A stretch of 8,280 nucleotides of DNA, taken from assembly GCA_004525685.1 (NCBI GenBank), contig SPBW01000098.1:1-8280 (forward strand). Reading direction: 5' to 3'. Under the pieces are notes generated by a model that worked only from the letters and a program-made list of their open reading frames with translations, did no database searches and was not told where the DNA came from. Shown here in pieces: positions 1-6,017 of this stretch (position 1 is its first letter; every line of letters begins with the position of its first letter). Made by a program: the position numbers and the translations under genes. The stretch comes from Candidatus Atribacteria bacterium (GTDB taxonomy: Bacteria > Bipolaricaulota > Bipolaricaulia > UBA7950 > UBA9294).

Positions 1-523
1 CGATGTGGAATGCTACGGTGTCTGACAACTCGTCGCGGTGAGGAACGAGAATGGGGGTGACTATGATTGCAGGACTCAAGTGGACGGGGATATCGGGCTC
101 GATGACGGACAACGCGATGTTGTCCAGCTCAATCAGCTGCTTCCACGGCTGGTTCATTCGCAGGAACTCGGCCAATCGGTACGTGCACAAGACGGGCAGC
201 CTTCGCGTGTTCCACGATTCGCGTCCCAACAGCGCCAATCCCAGATAGTGGCCGACGTGCGCGTGCGTCAGCAGTACACCAACAAGGCGATACTCGGGAT
301 AGCTGATGCCAAGATCATGCATCTGCTCGCGAATGTCGGGCGTCGCTTCCACCAGCCACATCTCCTTGGCAGCATGATCGAGAATCGCGAGCGAGGCGGC
401 CCATTGACGGCGAGATGGATCACGCCAAGCCGCTTGACAATGGGAACACCGGCATCCCAACTGCGGAATGCCGCCGTCCTGCGCAGTTCCCAAAATCACG
501 ACCTCGATCGGGTGCGTCATCAT
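1..523 (-). CDS. PqqB-like metallo-beta-lactamase-fold hydrolase (3' end outside window)
   Basis: I translated the minus strand from 523; the frame stays open for 174 codons to the window edge, so the C-terminus is missing. The start is one of two adjacent ATGs (521-523 or 518-520). An in-frame TGA lies nine codons upstream and AGGG lies 6 nt before the first ATG. The N-terminus has the beta-strand and glycine-rich loop VVILGTAQDGGIPQLG, then a C-x-C-x2-C motif (C24, C26, C29), as in PqqB, where such cysteines bind a structural metal. The metal motif is HAHVGH (H87, H89, H92), followed by YLGL. A further block, VPHRDELSDTVAF (160-172), matches the histidine-containing block of PqqB-type proteins. 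PqqB itself acts in pyrroloquinoline quinone biosynthesis, but no pqqA, C, D or E is present here, so a stand-alone paralog of unknown substrate is more likely. The usual Asp of HxHxDH is Gly here. The family call is firm; the function is not. Confidence 0.85.
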   Translation of the reverse strand, partial: MMTHPIEVVILGTAQDGGIPQLGCRCSHCQAAWRDPSRRQWAASLAILDHAAKEMWLVEATPDIREQMHDLGISYPEYRLVGVLLTHAHVGHYLGLALLGRESWNTRRLPVLCTYRLAEFLRMNQPWKQLIELDNIALSVIEPDIPVHLSPAIIVTPILVPHRDELSDTVAFHI

Positions 524-595
524 GTTGGCCCTAAGTCTAGCCGTGAATCACAGCAAGCCAAGCATGCGGGGGAGAATCGCTTCTCAACAGAGAAA

Positions 596-624
596 CGCCC
601 TCAGCGGATGACGCGCTGAGGGCG
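596..624 (-). terminator. Rho-independent terminator of the cysteine-rich protein gene
   Basis: A perfect 11-bp inverted repeat (CGCCCTCAGCG at 596-606, CGCTGAGGGCG at 614-624) encloses a 7-nt loop. Read on the minus strand, the stem is followed at once by a T-rich run (TTTCTCTGTT, 586-595). On the plus strand no T-run follows. It lies about 35 nt past the stop codon of the minus-strand gene ending at 659, so it should end that transcript before the PqqB-like gene, implying separate transcription of the two. Confidence 0.85.
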
Positions 625-658
625 CACGGTCTTGATGCCTAGTAACACGGCATCGAAG

Positions 659-1273
659 CTAGCTTTCGATTGAAGGTTCGATCAATTCATCCATGCCGCC
701 GCAGCCACCTTCGGAGATGGGGGTCTCGCAGAGTCCGCGATAGCAGGAGCCTTGGGCTGTAAGGCCGTAATAGAGTGGACTCATGCGACGATCTCGCAAT
801 TCATCTGCCATGTAGTAGTCAGGGCGAGCAAACTGAAGCCACTGCAGAACGCTCTCTGATACCTGGGTTGCATCGTAATCCAGATCGTGGATAAGGTGCG
901 AGGCAAGCCCCTTGGCGCTTCGGATGATGTTGCATGCGTTGCCATTCTTCTCGCAGCAGCACTTGTACGCCTGATTGTCGTCGCAACACGGGGCGACCAA
1001 AACATCGAGCGCATCGAAATAGCGCGTGTCCGATTCGACAAGCGGGCGGAGGGTGTACCACCACTCCACAAACTGTGGCAGCGAGGTCAGGGAAAGAGGG
1101 ATGTCGTAAAGCGTTTCCGTTCCCTCAGCTGGGATGATCTCTGCGCGAAGCTCTTCCAGAACCACCTCTTTGGCTGGCTGGCTGACTCCGGCAACACTGA
1201 TCAGAACGAGAATCGCCAGTAGCGCGATGGTCTTTACACGGATTGAGTTTGTTAGGTTTCGATAGGATGTCAC
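659..1273 (-). CDS. Secreted cysteine-rich protein, putative metal-binding, unknown function
   Basis: This 204-residue protein starts with GTG at 1273. A strong GGGAGGT (1281-1287) lies 7 nt before that GTG. The longer frame from an ATG at 1312 is unlikely because that ATG is part of the TATAAT box. The N-terminus is a signal peptide: a basic stretch (R5, R12, K14), a hydrophobic core (about 15-30), with cleavage near SQPA. The mature protein has nine cysteines: CC at 96-97, CCC at 105-107, then C114, C177, C182 and C191, with H126 and H129 between. The central part (about 115-150) looks helical, with NIIRSAKGLASHLI and SVLQWLQFARPDYY. The tight CC-x7-CCC-x6-C cluster could bind a metal or form disulfides outside the cytoplasm. 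It recalls cysteine-rich PCYCGC-type secreted proteins, but I see no exact motif match, so this is only a comparison. It is transcribed divergently from the EamA transporter gene. Confidence 0.75.
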   Translation of the reverse strand: MTSYRNLTNSIRVKTIALLAILVLISVAGVSQPAKEVVLEELRAEIIPAEGTETLYDIPLSLTSLPQFVEWWYTLRPLVESDTRYFDALDVLVAPCCDDNQAYKCCCEKNGNACNIIRSAKGLASHLIHDLDYDATQVSESVLQWLQFARPDYYMADELRDRRMSPLYYGLTAQGSCYRGLCETPISEGGCGGMDELIEPSIES

Positions 1274-1280
1274 GTTCAAT

Positions 1281-1287
1281 ACCTCCC
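1281..1287 (-). promoter_or_regulatory. Ribosome binding site that sets the GTG start at 1273
   Basis: GGGAGGT on the minus strand, 7 nt before GTG (1271-1273). It is the only good Shine-Dalgarno in this 5' region and decides against the ATG at 1312. Confidence 0.8.
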
Positions 1288-1310
1288 ACTGTTCGTAGTA
1301 GTTGAGCGGC

Positions 1311-1316
1311 ATTATA
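1311..1316 (-). promoter_or_regulatory. -10 box (TATAAT) of the cysteine-rich protein gene
   Basis: A perfect TATAAT reads on the minus strand at 1316-1311, giving an expected transcription start near 1304 and a 5' leader of roughly 30 nt before the GTG at 1273. No convincing -35 hexamer is seen at 16-18 nt; the upstream DNA is a G-rich run on this strand. Activator dependence is possible. Confidence 0.6.
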
Positions 1317-1352
1317 CACTATATCCAGCCCCACAACCCCCCATCCACGGTG

Positions 1353-1381
1353 TTGTCGTTTGCATGACGGAATCGTAAACT
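1353..1381 (+). promoter_or_regulatory. Possible promoter of the EamA transporter gene
   Basis: TTGTCG (1353-1358) and TAAACT (1376-1381) are separated by exactly 17 nt, each matching four of six consensus bases. The predicted start leaves a leader of about 33 nt before the ATG at 1422. The match is moderate and rests on spacing and position. Confidence 0.35.
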
Positions 1382-1421
1382 CCGCGGCATCTTCTGCTGA
1401 CTTAAAGAACCGGAGTGACTC

Positions 1422-2288
1422 ATGCCAAGCATCGCCATTCTTCTCGCCGTATCGGCCGCTGCAGCCTGGGCGATCGGGATGACGTCAGCCAAGCCCGGCG
1501 TACGGTACATGGATCCCGTTACCTACACCGTGGCACGATGGTTGCTTGTCTCAGTCCTTGCTCTCATCTATGCCCTCGCGACGCGCCAGCTGGCATTCCC
1601 TGGCTGGGGACCGGTCCTGCTCGCTGCCATTGCCGGATTCTTGGACTGCACGCTTGGCGGCCTCTTCTACTTGTTGGCGATGCAGAGAACTTCGGCCTAT
1701 CAGGCGACTACACTGTCGAGCACGGCCCCTCTCTGGGGCGTTCTTGGTGCCGTCCTCATGCTGGGAGAACCGCTCCTGTGGAGGGTCATTGTGGCTGCCT
1801 TTCTCGCGATTGCAGGTGCTGTGTTCCTTGCTGAGCGCAAGCACTCAGTCAAGCCACGCGCGTGGATCGGCGGCGCGTTTGCACTGATCACAGGCGTCCT
1901 GTGGGGATTCGCGGAGACCGTGCCAGCCAAACTCGCTCTTCAAGGGGGCTTGGCACCTGCATCTCTGTTGCTTGTGTTCGCGCTTTCAGGCGCCGTGGGC
2001 ATGCTGGTCCTCTTGCCATTCCTGCGACCCCGCATTCCGCGACGAGTTGAGCCAAGAGGGTTCGTGTTCGTCGTCCTCTCGGCTGTCGGTGGAGCGTTCC
2101 TGGGGTGGCTCTTGTGGCTTCACGCACTCAACCTCGCACCAGCAAGCGTCATCTCCCCCATCCGTGGATCAACCTTGCTGTTTGCACTCTTCTACTCGTT
2201 CATCTTCCTGCGAGAACGCCCGCCTTGGCGTTCGCTCATTGGCATTGGTCTTGTGCTTTCCGGCATTGTGCTCGTGTCGATCTCCTGA
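1422..2288 (+). CDS. EamA/DMT-family membrane transporter
   Basis: This 288-residue integral membrane protein has about ten hydrophobic helices (roughly 3-22, 36-54, 63-86, 94-114, 120-137, 147-166, 178-200, 212-234, 241-263, 268-288). This is the usual length and layout of the drug/metabolite transporter superfamily, made of two five-helix EamA repeats. Each repeat carries the typical glutamate just after its fourth helix: LGEPLLW (114-120) and FLRERPPW (262-269). The start is supported by GGAG (1412-1415), 6 nt before the ATG. Family members export amino acids, metabolites or drugs across the inner membrane. The substrate cannot be read from sequence and the neighbours give no hint. It appears to be a single-gene unit: the next gene begins 110 nt later and has its own start signals. 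Confidence 0.9.
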   Translation: MPSIAILLAVSAAAAWAIGMTSAKPGVRYMDPVTYTVARWLLVSVLALIYALATRQLAFPGWGPVLLAAIAGFLDCTLGGLFYLLAMQRTSAYQATTLSSTAPLWGVLGAVLMLGEPLLWRVIVAAFLAIAGAVFLAERKHSVKPRAWIGGAFALITGVLWGFAETVPAKLALQGGLAPASLLLVFALSGAVGMLVLLPFLRPRIPRRVEPRGFVFVVLSAVGGAFLGWLLWLHALNLAPASVISPIRGSTLLFALFYSFIFLRERPPWRSLIGIGLVLSGIVLVSIS

Positions 2289-2383
2289 TCTGCGGCGCTA
2301 TGGACCAGGCGTTGCTCTGAGAGCAAAGCTCGTGGAGACGCTTGCGTAACGTGGGTCGTGTATTCTGACAGCACCCATTCGAT

Positions 2384-2388
2384 AGGAG
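2384..2388 (+). promoter_or_regulatory. Ribosome binding site supporting the TTG start at 2399
   Basis: AGGAG lies 10 nt before TTG (2399-2401). The spacing is rather long, but the next in-frame ATG (2438) has no Shine-Dalgarno and would remove the basic part of the signal peptide. An ATG at 2389 is in another frame and leads to a short spurious reading frame. Confidence 0.5.
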
Positions 2389-2398
2389 ATGATCTTTC

Positions 2399-3562
2399 TT
2401 GACACGAAGGTCACGGCGCTTCCCCCTGCTCACATGCATGCTGCTTCTGCCTGCACTTTGCTTCTCTACACATTGTCTTGCCCCTCCCGAAGGGGAGCCT
2501 TCGTTGCAGTTCATCGAAGCCGACGGATACGGAAATGCGACGACATTCCAGGTGGCTCTGGGAGATCTCGATTCCGATGGGGATTTGGACGCCGTGTTCG
2601 CCAATCAAGGACGAACGCCCAGTCGTGTTCTGCTGAATGATGGCACCGGGCTCTTCACTTACACGGACGACCTCTTGACTCCACAAGGGCACGGCGTGGG
2701 CATCGGGGATCTCGACTCCGATGGCGACCTGGATCTGGTGATTGCGTGCGCGGGCTACAACATGCGTTGCCTGCCTGGCAAGGTGTACTTCAACGACGGG
2801 CAAGGCCGATTTGTGGATTCCGGTCAGGAACTCGGGGGCTCGCCGCTGAGCGGGAACCTCGTCCAGCTGGTCGATATCGACTCGGACGGCGACCTCGATG
2901 CCTTTGTCGCCTACATGAGCCTTCTTGGCGAGTTCCTCAGCGCCGTCTACCTGAATGACGGTGGCGGGATGTTGTCGGAGACGGACTACGATTTCCCGTT
3001 CGGGACGCTGTTTGCCGATCTAGATCTTGATGGAGATGCCGATGCGTTCGTCGAGGTCGACAGCGAGGGGTACTACGTCCTGTCCAATGTCGGAGCAGGA
3101 GGGTTCGTTGAGTCGTGGCGACTGGATGACGCCACAGCAGTACATGCTTTGTGGGGAGCGGCGTTTGGCGACCTCGACGGCGACGGCGATGTGGACGTGA
3201 TTGATACCAACGGGTCAGGAAGCGTTGCTGGACGACCGATCATCCTCTTGGGCGACGGAGCTGGCGGCTTCATCAGCCAAGATACTGAGTTTCCTGCTAC
3301 AAGAGCGGCATGGCCTGTGCTGGCGGACTTCGATGGGGATGAATCCCTGGATGTCTTCCTCTCTCTGACTGCCGAGGACAACCAGGTATGGCTGAATTCA
3401 GGCGACGGACACTACATCGACAGCGGCGTGCGCCTTGGAGGACGGGACTCTCGCGGCCCCGGCGTGGGCGATCTTGATGGTGACGGCGATCTCGACCTAT
3501 TCATCCCTGTCTATGGCATGATCGGTGGTCCAAACGTCGTGTGGCTCAACCAATCCAACTAG
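2399..3562 (+). CDS. Secreted FG-GAP/VCBS repeat protein, predicted seven-bladed beta-propeller
   Basis: The 387-residue protein has an N-terminal signal sequence (basic RRSRR at 3-7, hydrophobic core about 8-22), so it is exported. The rest is seven repeats, each carrying a D-x-D-x-D-G-x-x-D calcium loop, at about 55-64, 103-112, 158-167, 206-215, 257-266, 309-318 and 357-366, spaced 48 to 55 residues. Between loops come N-D-G-x-G-x-F type turns (VLLNDGTGLF, VYFNDGQGRF, VYLNDGGGML). This is the integrin-alpha-like FG-GAP/VCBS architecture. The protein ends at the strand VVWLNQSN, and the segment after the signal peptide (SLQFIEADG) resembles the strand that would complete the last blade. Repeat 6 is degenerate (FDGDESLD, Gly replaced by Glu). 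No enzymatic domain, membrane anchor or sorting signal is visible. A binding or adhesion role is an inference. Confidence 0.88.
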   Translation: MTRRSRRFPLLTCMLLLPALCFSTHCLAPPEGEPSLQFIEADGYGNATTFQVALGDLDSDGDLDAVFANQGRTPSRVLLNDGTGLFTYTDDLLTPQGHGVGIGDLDSDGDLDLVIACAGYNMRCLPGKVYFNDGQGRFVDSGQELGGSPLSGNLVQLVDIDSDGDLDAFVAYMSLLGEFLSAVYLNDGGGMLSETDYDFPFGTLFADLDLDGDADAFVEVDSEGYYVLSNVGAGGFVESWRLDDATAVHALWGAAFGDLDGDGDVDVIDTNGSGSVAGRPIILLGDGAGGFISQDTEFPATRAAWPVLADFDGDESLDVFLSLTAEDNQVWLNSGDGHYIDSGVRLGGRDSRGPGVGDLDGDGDLDLFIPVYGMIGGPNVVWLNQSN

Positions 3563-3587
3563 TTCTCTGCCCGGCATTGCCCAGTGC

Positions 3588-3616
3588 TTGACACGGGCCC
3601 TGTTCCAGGATATTGT
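3588..3616 (+). promoter_or_regulatory. Promoter of the marR-ABC exporter operon
   Basis: A perfect -35 TTGACA (3588-3593) is separated by exactly 17 nt from TATTGT (3611-3616), a four-of-six -10 box. The expected transcription start is near 3623, about 38 nt before the marR ATG and inside the palindrome at 3622-3636. Confidence 0.8.
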
Positions 3617-3621
3617 TAGCT

Positions 3622-3636
3622 ACCTAATCATTAGGT
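3622..3636. promoter_or_regulatory. Predicted MarR operator, perfect 15-bp palindrome
   Basis: ACCTAAT-C-ATTAGGT is a perfect inverted repeat with 7-bp arms and a 1-bp centre. It sits 5 bp past the -10 box and covers the predicted transcription start, 25 bp before the MarR-family gene. Size, symmetry and position fit a MarR dimer site for autorepression. That the adjacent regulator binds it is inferred. Confidence 0.75.
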
Positions 3637-3660
3637 GAGATACGTTTGGAAGGCTAACAA

Positions 3661-4236
3661 ATGAATGAGAAACGACAATCGCCTCAACAGATGACAGTTG
3701 GCCAACTGCTGTCCCAGGTATGTCGCATGACGGGACATCGCGTGCGCGGCCACATGGAGAAGATCGGTCTGCATCGAGGGCAGGGATTCGCTTTGATCCA
3801 CCTGTGGCATCACGACGGGATGGCGCAACGCGAGCTATCTCAGTTCATGCACATCAGCCCCGCATCCGTCACCAACATGCTCCAACGCATGGAACGCGAT
3901 GGTTGGATCGAACGGCGACGAGATGCGGTCGATCAACGAGTTGTCCGCGTGTTTGCTTCAGAGAAGGCCAAGAAGCTAAGCCTTGAGGCCAAACGTGTCT
4001 TCAAGGAAATGGAAGATGACCTCAACTCCGTCTTCACACCTGAAGAACAGGATACATTGAGGAAGTTGCTGATGAAGCTCCATGAGCGCTTCACTCCCGG
4101 AGAACCTCATCCCATGCCGCCGTGCTTTGAAGAAGATGATGAGATTGATGAGCGCACGCCGAAACACGGTGAAGTTTCTATGAGCCGGGGACCGGTGTCC
4201 GCGGACACATCTGACCATGAGAAGGCGTCTGCATGA
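3661..4236 (+). CDS. MarR-family transcriptional regulator of the ABC exporter operon
   Basis: This 191-residue regulator has a winged helix-turn-helix in its middle: the region HDGMAQRELSQFMHISPASV (51-70) leads into the recognition helix (about 66-82, ending RMERDGW), and the wing follows (RRRDAVDQRVVRVF, 85-98) with the D-x-R-x-x-R pattern typical of MarR. GGAAGG (3648-3653) lies 7 nt before the ATG. MarR proteins act as dimers, usually repressing nearby efflux genes until a ligand binds. Here the gene lies between a palindromic operator and the two ABC genes it probably controls, and its TGA overlaps the next ATG. The usual family length is near 145 residues; this one has a C-terminal tail of about 45 residues (from about 146), partly acidic (FEEDDEIDE) and probably disordered. 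It has two cysteines (C21, C155). The inducer is unknown. Confidence 0.92.
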   Translation: MNEKRQSPQQMTVGQLLSQVCRMTGHRVRGHMEKIGLHRGQGFALIHLWHHDGMAQRELSQFMHISPASVTNMLQRMERDGWIERRRDAVDQRVVRVFASEKAKKLSLEAKRVFKEMEDDLNSVFTPEEQDTLRKLLMKLHERFTPGEPHPMPPCFEEDDEIDERTPKHGEVSMSRGPVSADTSDHEKASA

Positions 4237-6017
4237 AGTCGATCTTCAAGCTATATCGATTCGTCAAACCCTATCGGCTCTATGCCGTTATCGCGCTGAC
4301 TCTGCTCTTGGGAATGGTGGCCGCCGATCTACTGATCCCACGGCTAACACAACGCATCATCGATCAAGGGATCGTCGCTGGGAACCTTCAGGTCATCTGG
4401 TCGACGGCACTGATCATGCTTGCCGCTGCCTTGGTGTCGGCGCTGTTGGCGCTGGGCAACAACTACCTGTCTGTTCATGTTTCTCAACATTTTGCGCACG
4501 ACCTGCGTTCTGCACTGATGCGAAAGGTGCAGTCGTTCTCGTTCGGAAACCTTGACACACTGCAGACCGGAAACCTGATTACGCGATCGACATCCGATGT
4601 CCATATGACACAGATGATCGTGATGATGATCCTGCGTATTCTTACGCGAGCGCCCATCTGGGCGATTGGCGCATCCGTGCTCTTGGCCATCACAAGCCCC
4701 AAGCTGGCGTTGATCATGGCGGCATTCATTCCCGTAATCGCTGTGTTCATCTTCTGGTTCTCGCGCCGAGTTCGTCCCATGTTCCTGTGGGTGCAGAAAC
4801 GGCTGGACCGGCTGAACACTGTCTTGCAGGAGAACCTGGCCGGCGTCCGCGTTGTGAAGGCGTTCGTGCGCGAGAAGCACGAAGTGAAGCGATTTGACAA
4901 TGCCAATGTCGAGTTGATGGACAAGAACATCCAAGTCATGCGCCTGGTTGCCGTCCTCATGCCCACGATGACCCTCATCCTCAACCTCGGCGTGGCGGGC
5001 ATCATCTGGTATGGCGGATCAGCCACGGTCGCCGGAGGCATGACTGCAGGCAAGATTGTCGCATCTGTCAACTACCTAGCCTTCGCATTGTTCCCGCTGA
5101 TGATGCTGGCAGGCATGCTCGCTCCCATCGCAGCCGCTGATGCCTCAGCCAGCCGCATTCTCGAAGTCCTGGATGCCGATCCTAGGGTGCAAGAGAAGTC
5201 AAATGCACGGCGTCTTGAGAAGCCCAAGGGGCGAATTGCCTTCGAAGATGTCAGCTTTGGGTATGGGGATGCCGAACTGGAGCCCGTGCTCTCGAATGTG
5301 ACGTTCACTGCCGAAGCTGGCGAAACAGTGGCCATCCTCGGCGCTACGGGATCTGGCAAATCAACGCTCATTCACCTCATCCCGCGCTTCTACGACGTCT
5401 CGAGCGGTCGCATTACATTCGACGGCATCGATCTGCGCGATCTGAGTATCCAATCGCTACGCGCTAACATCGGCATGGCGCTTCAGGAGGCCGTGCTGTT
5501 CGGAGGAACGATACGCGAGAACATCGCTTATGGGCAGCTGGATGCCACAGATGAGGATGTTCGCAAGGCTGCTCAGGCTGCTCAGGCTTCAGAATTCATT
5601 GATACCTTCCCTGGCGGCTACGACACGATCGTCGGGCAGCGCGGCGTCACGCTATCCGGTGGGCAACGACAGCGCATTGCCATTGCCCGCGCGTTGCTCG
5701 TGAAGCCACAGGTACTCATCTTGGATGACTCGACCAGTGCCGTGGACATCGAAACCGAGGTCAAGCTTCAAGACGCCTTGGATCGGCTGATCTCTGACTC
5801 TGAGGATTCGACAACCCGCTTCATCGTGGCACAGCGAATCAGCACAGTGCTGTTGGCAGACAAGATCCTCGTGCTTGACAAGGGACGTATCGAATCGATG
5901 GGAACGCACGTGGAGCTGCTGGAAAGAAGCCCGATCTATCGCGAGATCTACGAGTCGCAACTTGGCGAACTTCCTCCAAATGAGAACCTGTCCAAGGAGG
6001 TGTCTGCTTGTGTCTAG
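4233..6017 (+). CDS. ABC exporter half-transporter with degenerate ATP site (TM287/BmrC-like)
   Basis: This 594-residue type IV ABC exporter half has an N-terminal six-helix membrane domain (hydrophobic stretches about 16-35, 56-76, 126-152, 156-177, 236-260, 274-300) and a C-terminal nucleotide-binding domain. NBD motifs: Walker A GATGSGKS (370-377), Q-loop Q418, signature LSGGQ (474-478), Walker B LILDD (495-499) and D-loop SAVD (502-505). Two catalytic positions are changed: the residue after the Walker B aspartate is Asp (D499) instead of Glu, and the switch-loop histidine is Gln (VAQRIST, Q534). This is the pattern of the non-catalytic partner in heterodimeric exporters. Its intact signature serves the partner's active site. 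GAAGG (4221-4225) lies 7 nt before the ATG, which overlaps the marR stop as ATGA. The transporter probably exports hydrophobic compounds or drugs; the substrate is unknown. Confidence 0.93.
   Translation: MKSIFKLYRFVKPYRLYAVIALTLLLGMVAADLLIPRLTQRIIDQGIVAGNLQVIWSTALIMLAAALVSALLALGNNYLSVHVSQHFAHDLRSALMRKVQSFSFGNLDTLQTGNLITRSTSDVHMTQMIVMMILRILTRAPIWAIGASVLLAITSPKLALIMAAFIPVIAVFIFWFSRRVRPMFLWVQKRLDRLNTVLQENLAGVRVVKAFVREKHEVKRFDNANVELMDKNIQVMRLVAVLMPTMTLILNLGVAGIIWYGGSATVAGGMTAGKIVASVNYLAFALFPLMMLAGMLAPIAAADASASRILEVLDADPRVQEKSNARRLEKPKGRIAFEDVSFGYGDAELEPVLSNVTFTAEAGETVAILGATGSGKSTLIHLIPRFYDVSSGRITFDGIDLRDLSIQSLRANIGMALQEAVLFGGTIRENIAYGQLDATDEDVRKAAQAAQASEFIDTFPGGYDTIVGQRGVTLSGGQRQRIAIARALLVKPQVLILDDSTSAVDIETEVKLQDALDRLISDSEDSTTRFIVAQRISTVLLADKILVLDKGRIESMGTHVELLERSPIYREIYESQLGELPPNENLSKEVSACV
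5994..6002 (+). promoter_or_regulatory. Ribosome binding site that sets the GTG start at 6010
   Basis: AAGGAGGTG is a near-perfect anti-16S match inside the last codons of the first ABC gene, 7 nt before GTG 6010. It fixes the start of the second ABC gene; upstream ATGs in the same frame only give an unrelated 45-residue extension. Confidence 0.85.

Noticed and set aside
38..619. Plus-strand open frame of 193 codons
   Set aside because: It lies antisense to the PqqB-like gene and runs through the terminator stem; its protein has no recognisable motif, while the minus-strand frame has clear family motifs.
2312..2326. Small hairpin TTGCTC-TGA-GAGCAA after the EamA gene
   Set aside because: The stem is only 6 bp and no T-run follows on either strand, so I do not call it a terminator.
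2399..2460. Twin-arginine or lipoprotein signal on the propeller protein
   Set aside because: RRSRRF does not match the S/T-R-R-x-F-L-K pattern, and neither C21 nor C26 sits in a proper lipobox; an ordinary Sec signal is the simplest reading.
5571..5588. Tandem GCTCAGGCT repeat
   Set aside because: Two copies only, in frame, coding an Ala-Gln-Ala stretch of the NBD helical region; no sign of a functional DNA repeat.
5875..6009. N-terminal extension of the second ABC protein
   Set aside because: It overlaps coding sequence of the first ABC gene in another frame, resembles no transporter N-terminus, and a strong Shine-Dalgarno points to GTG 6010.
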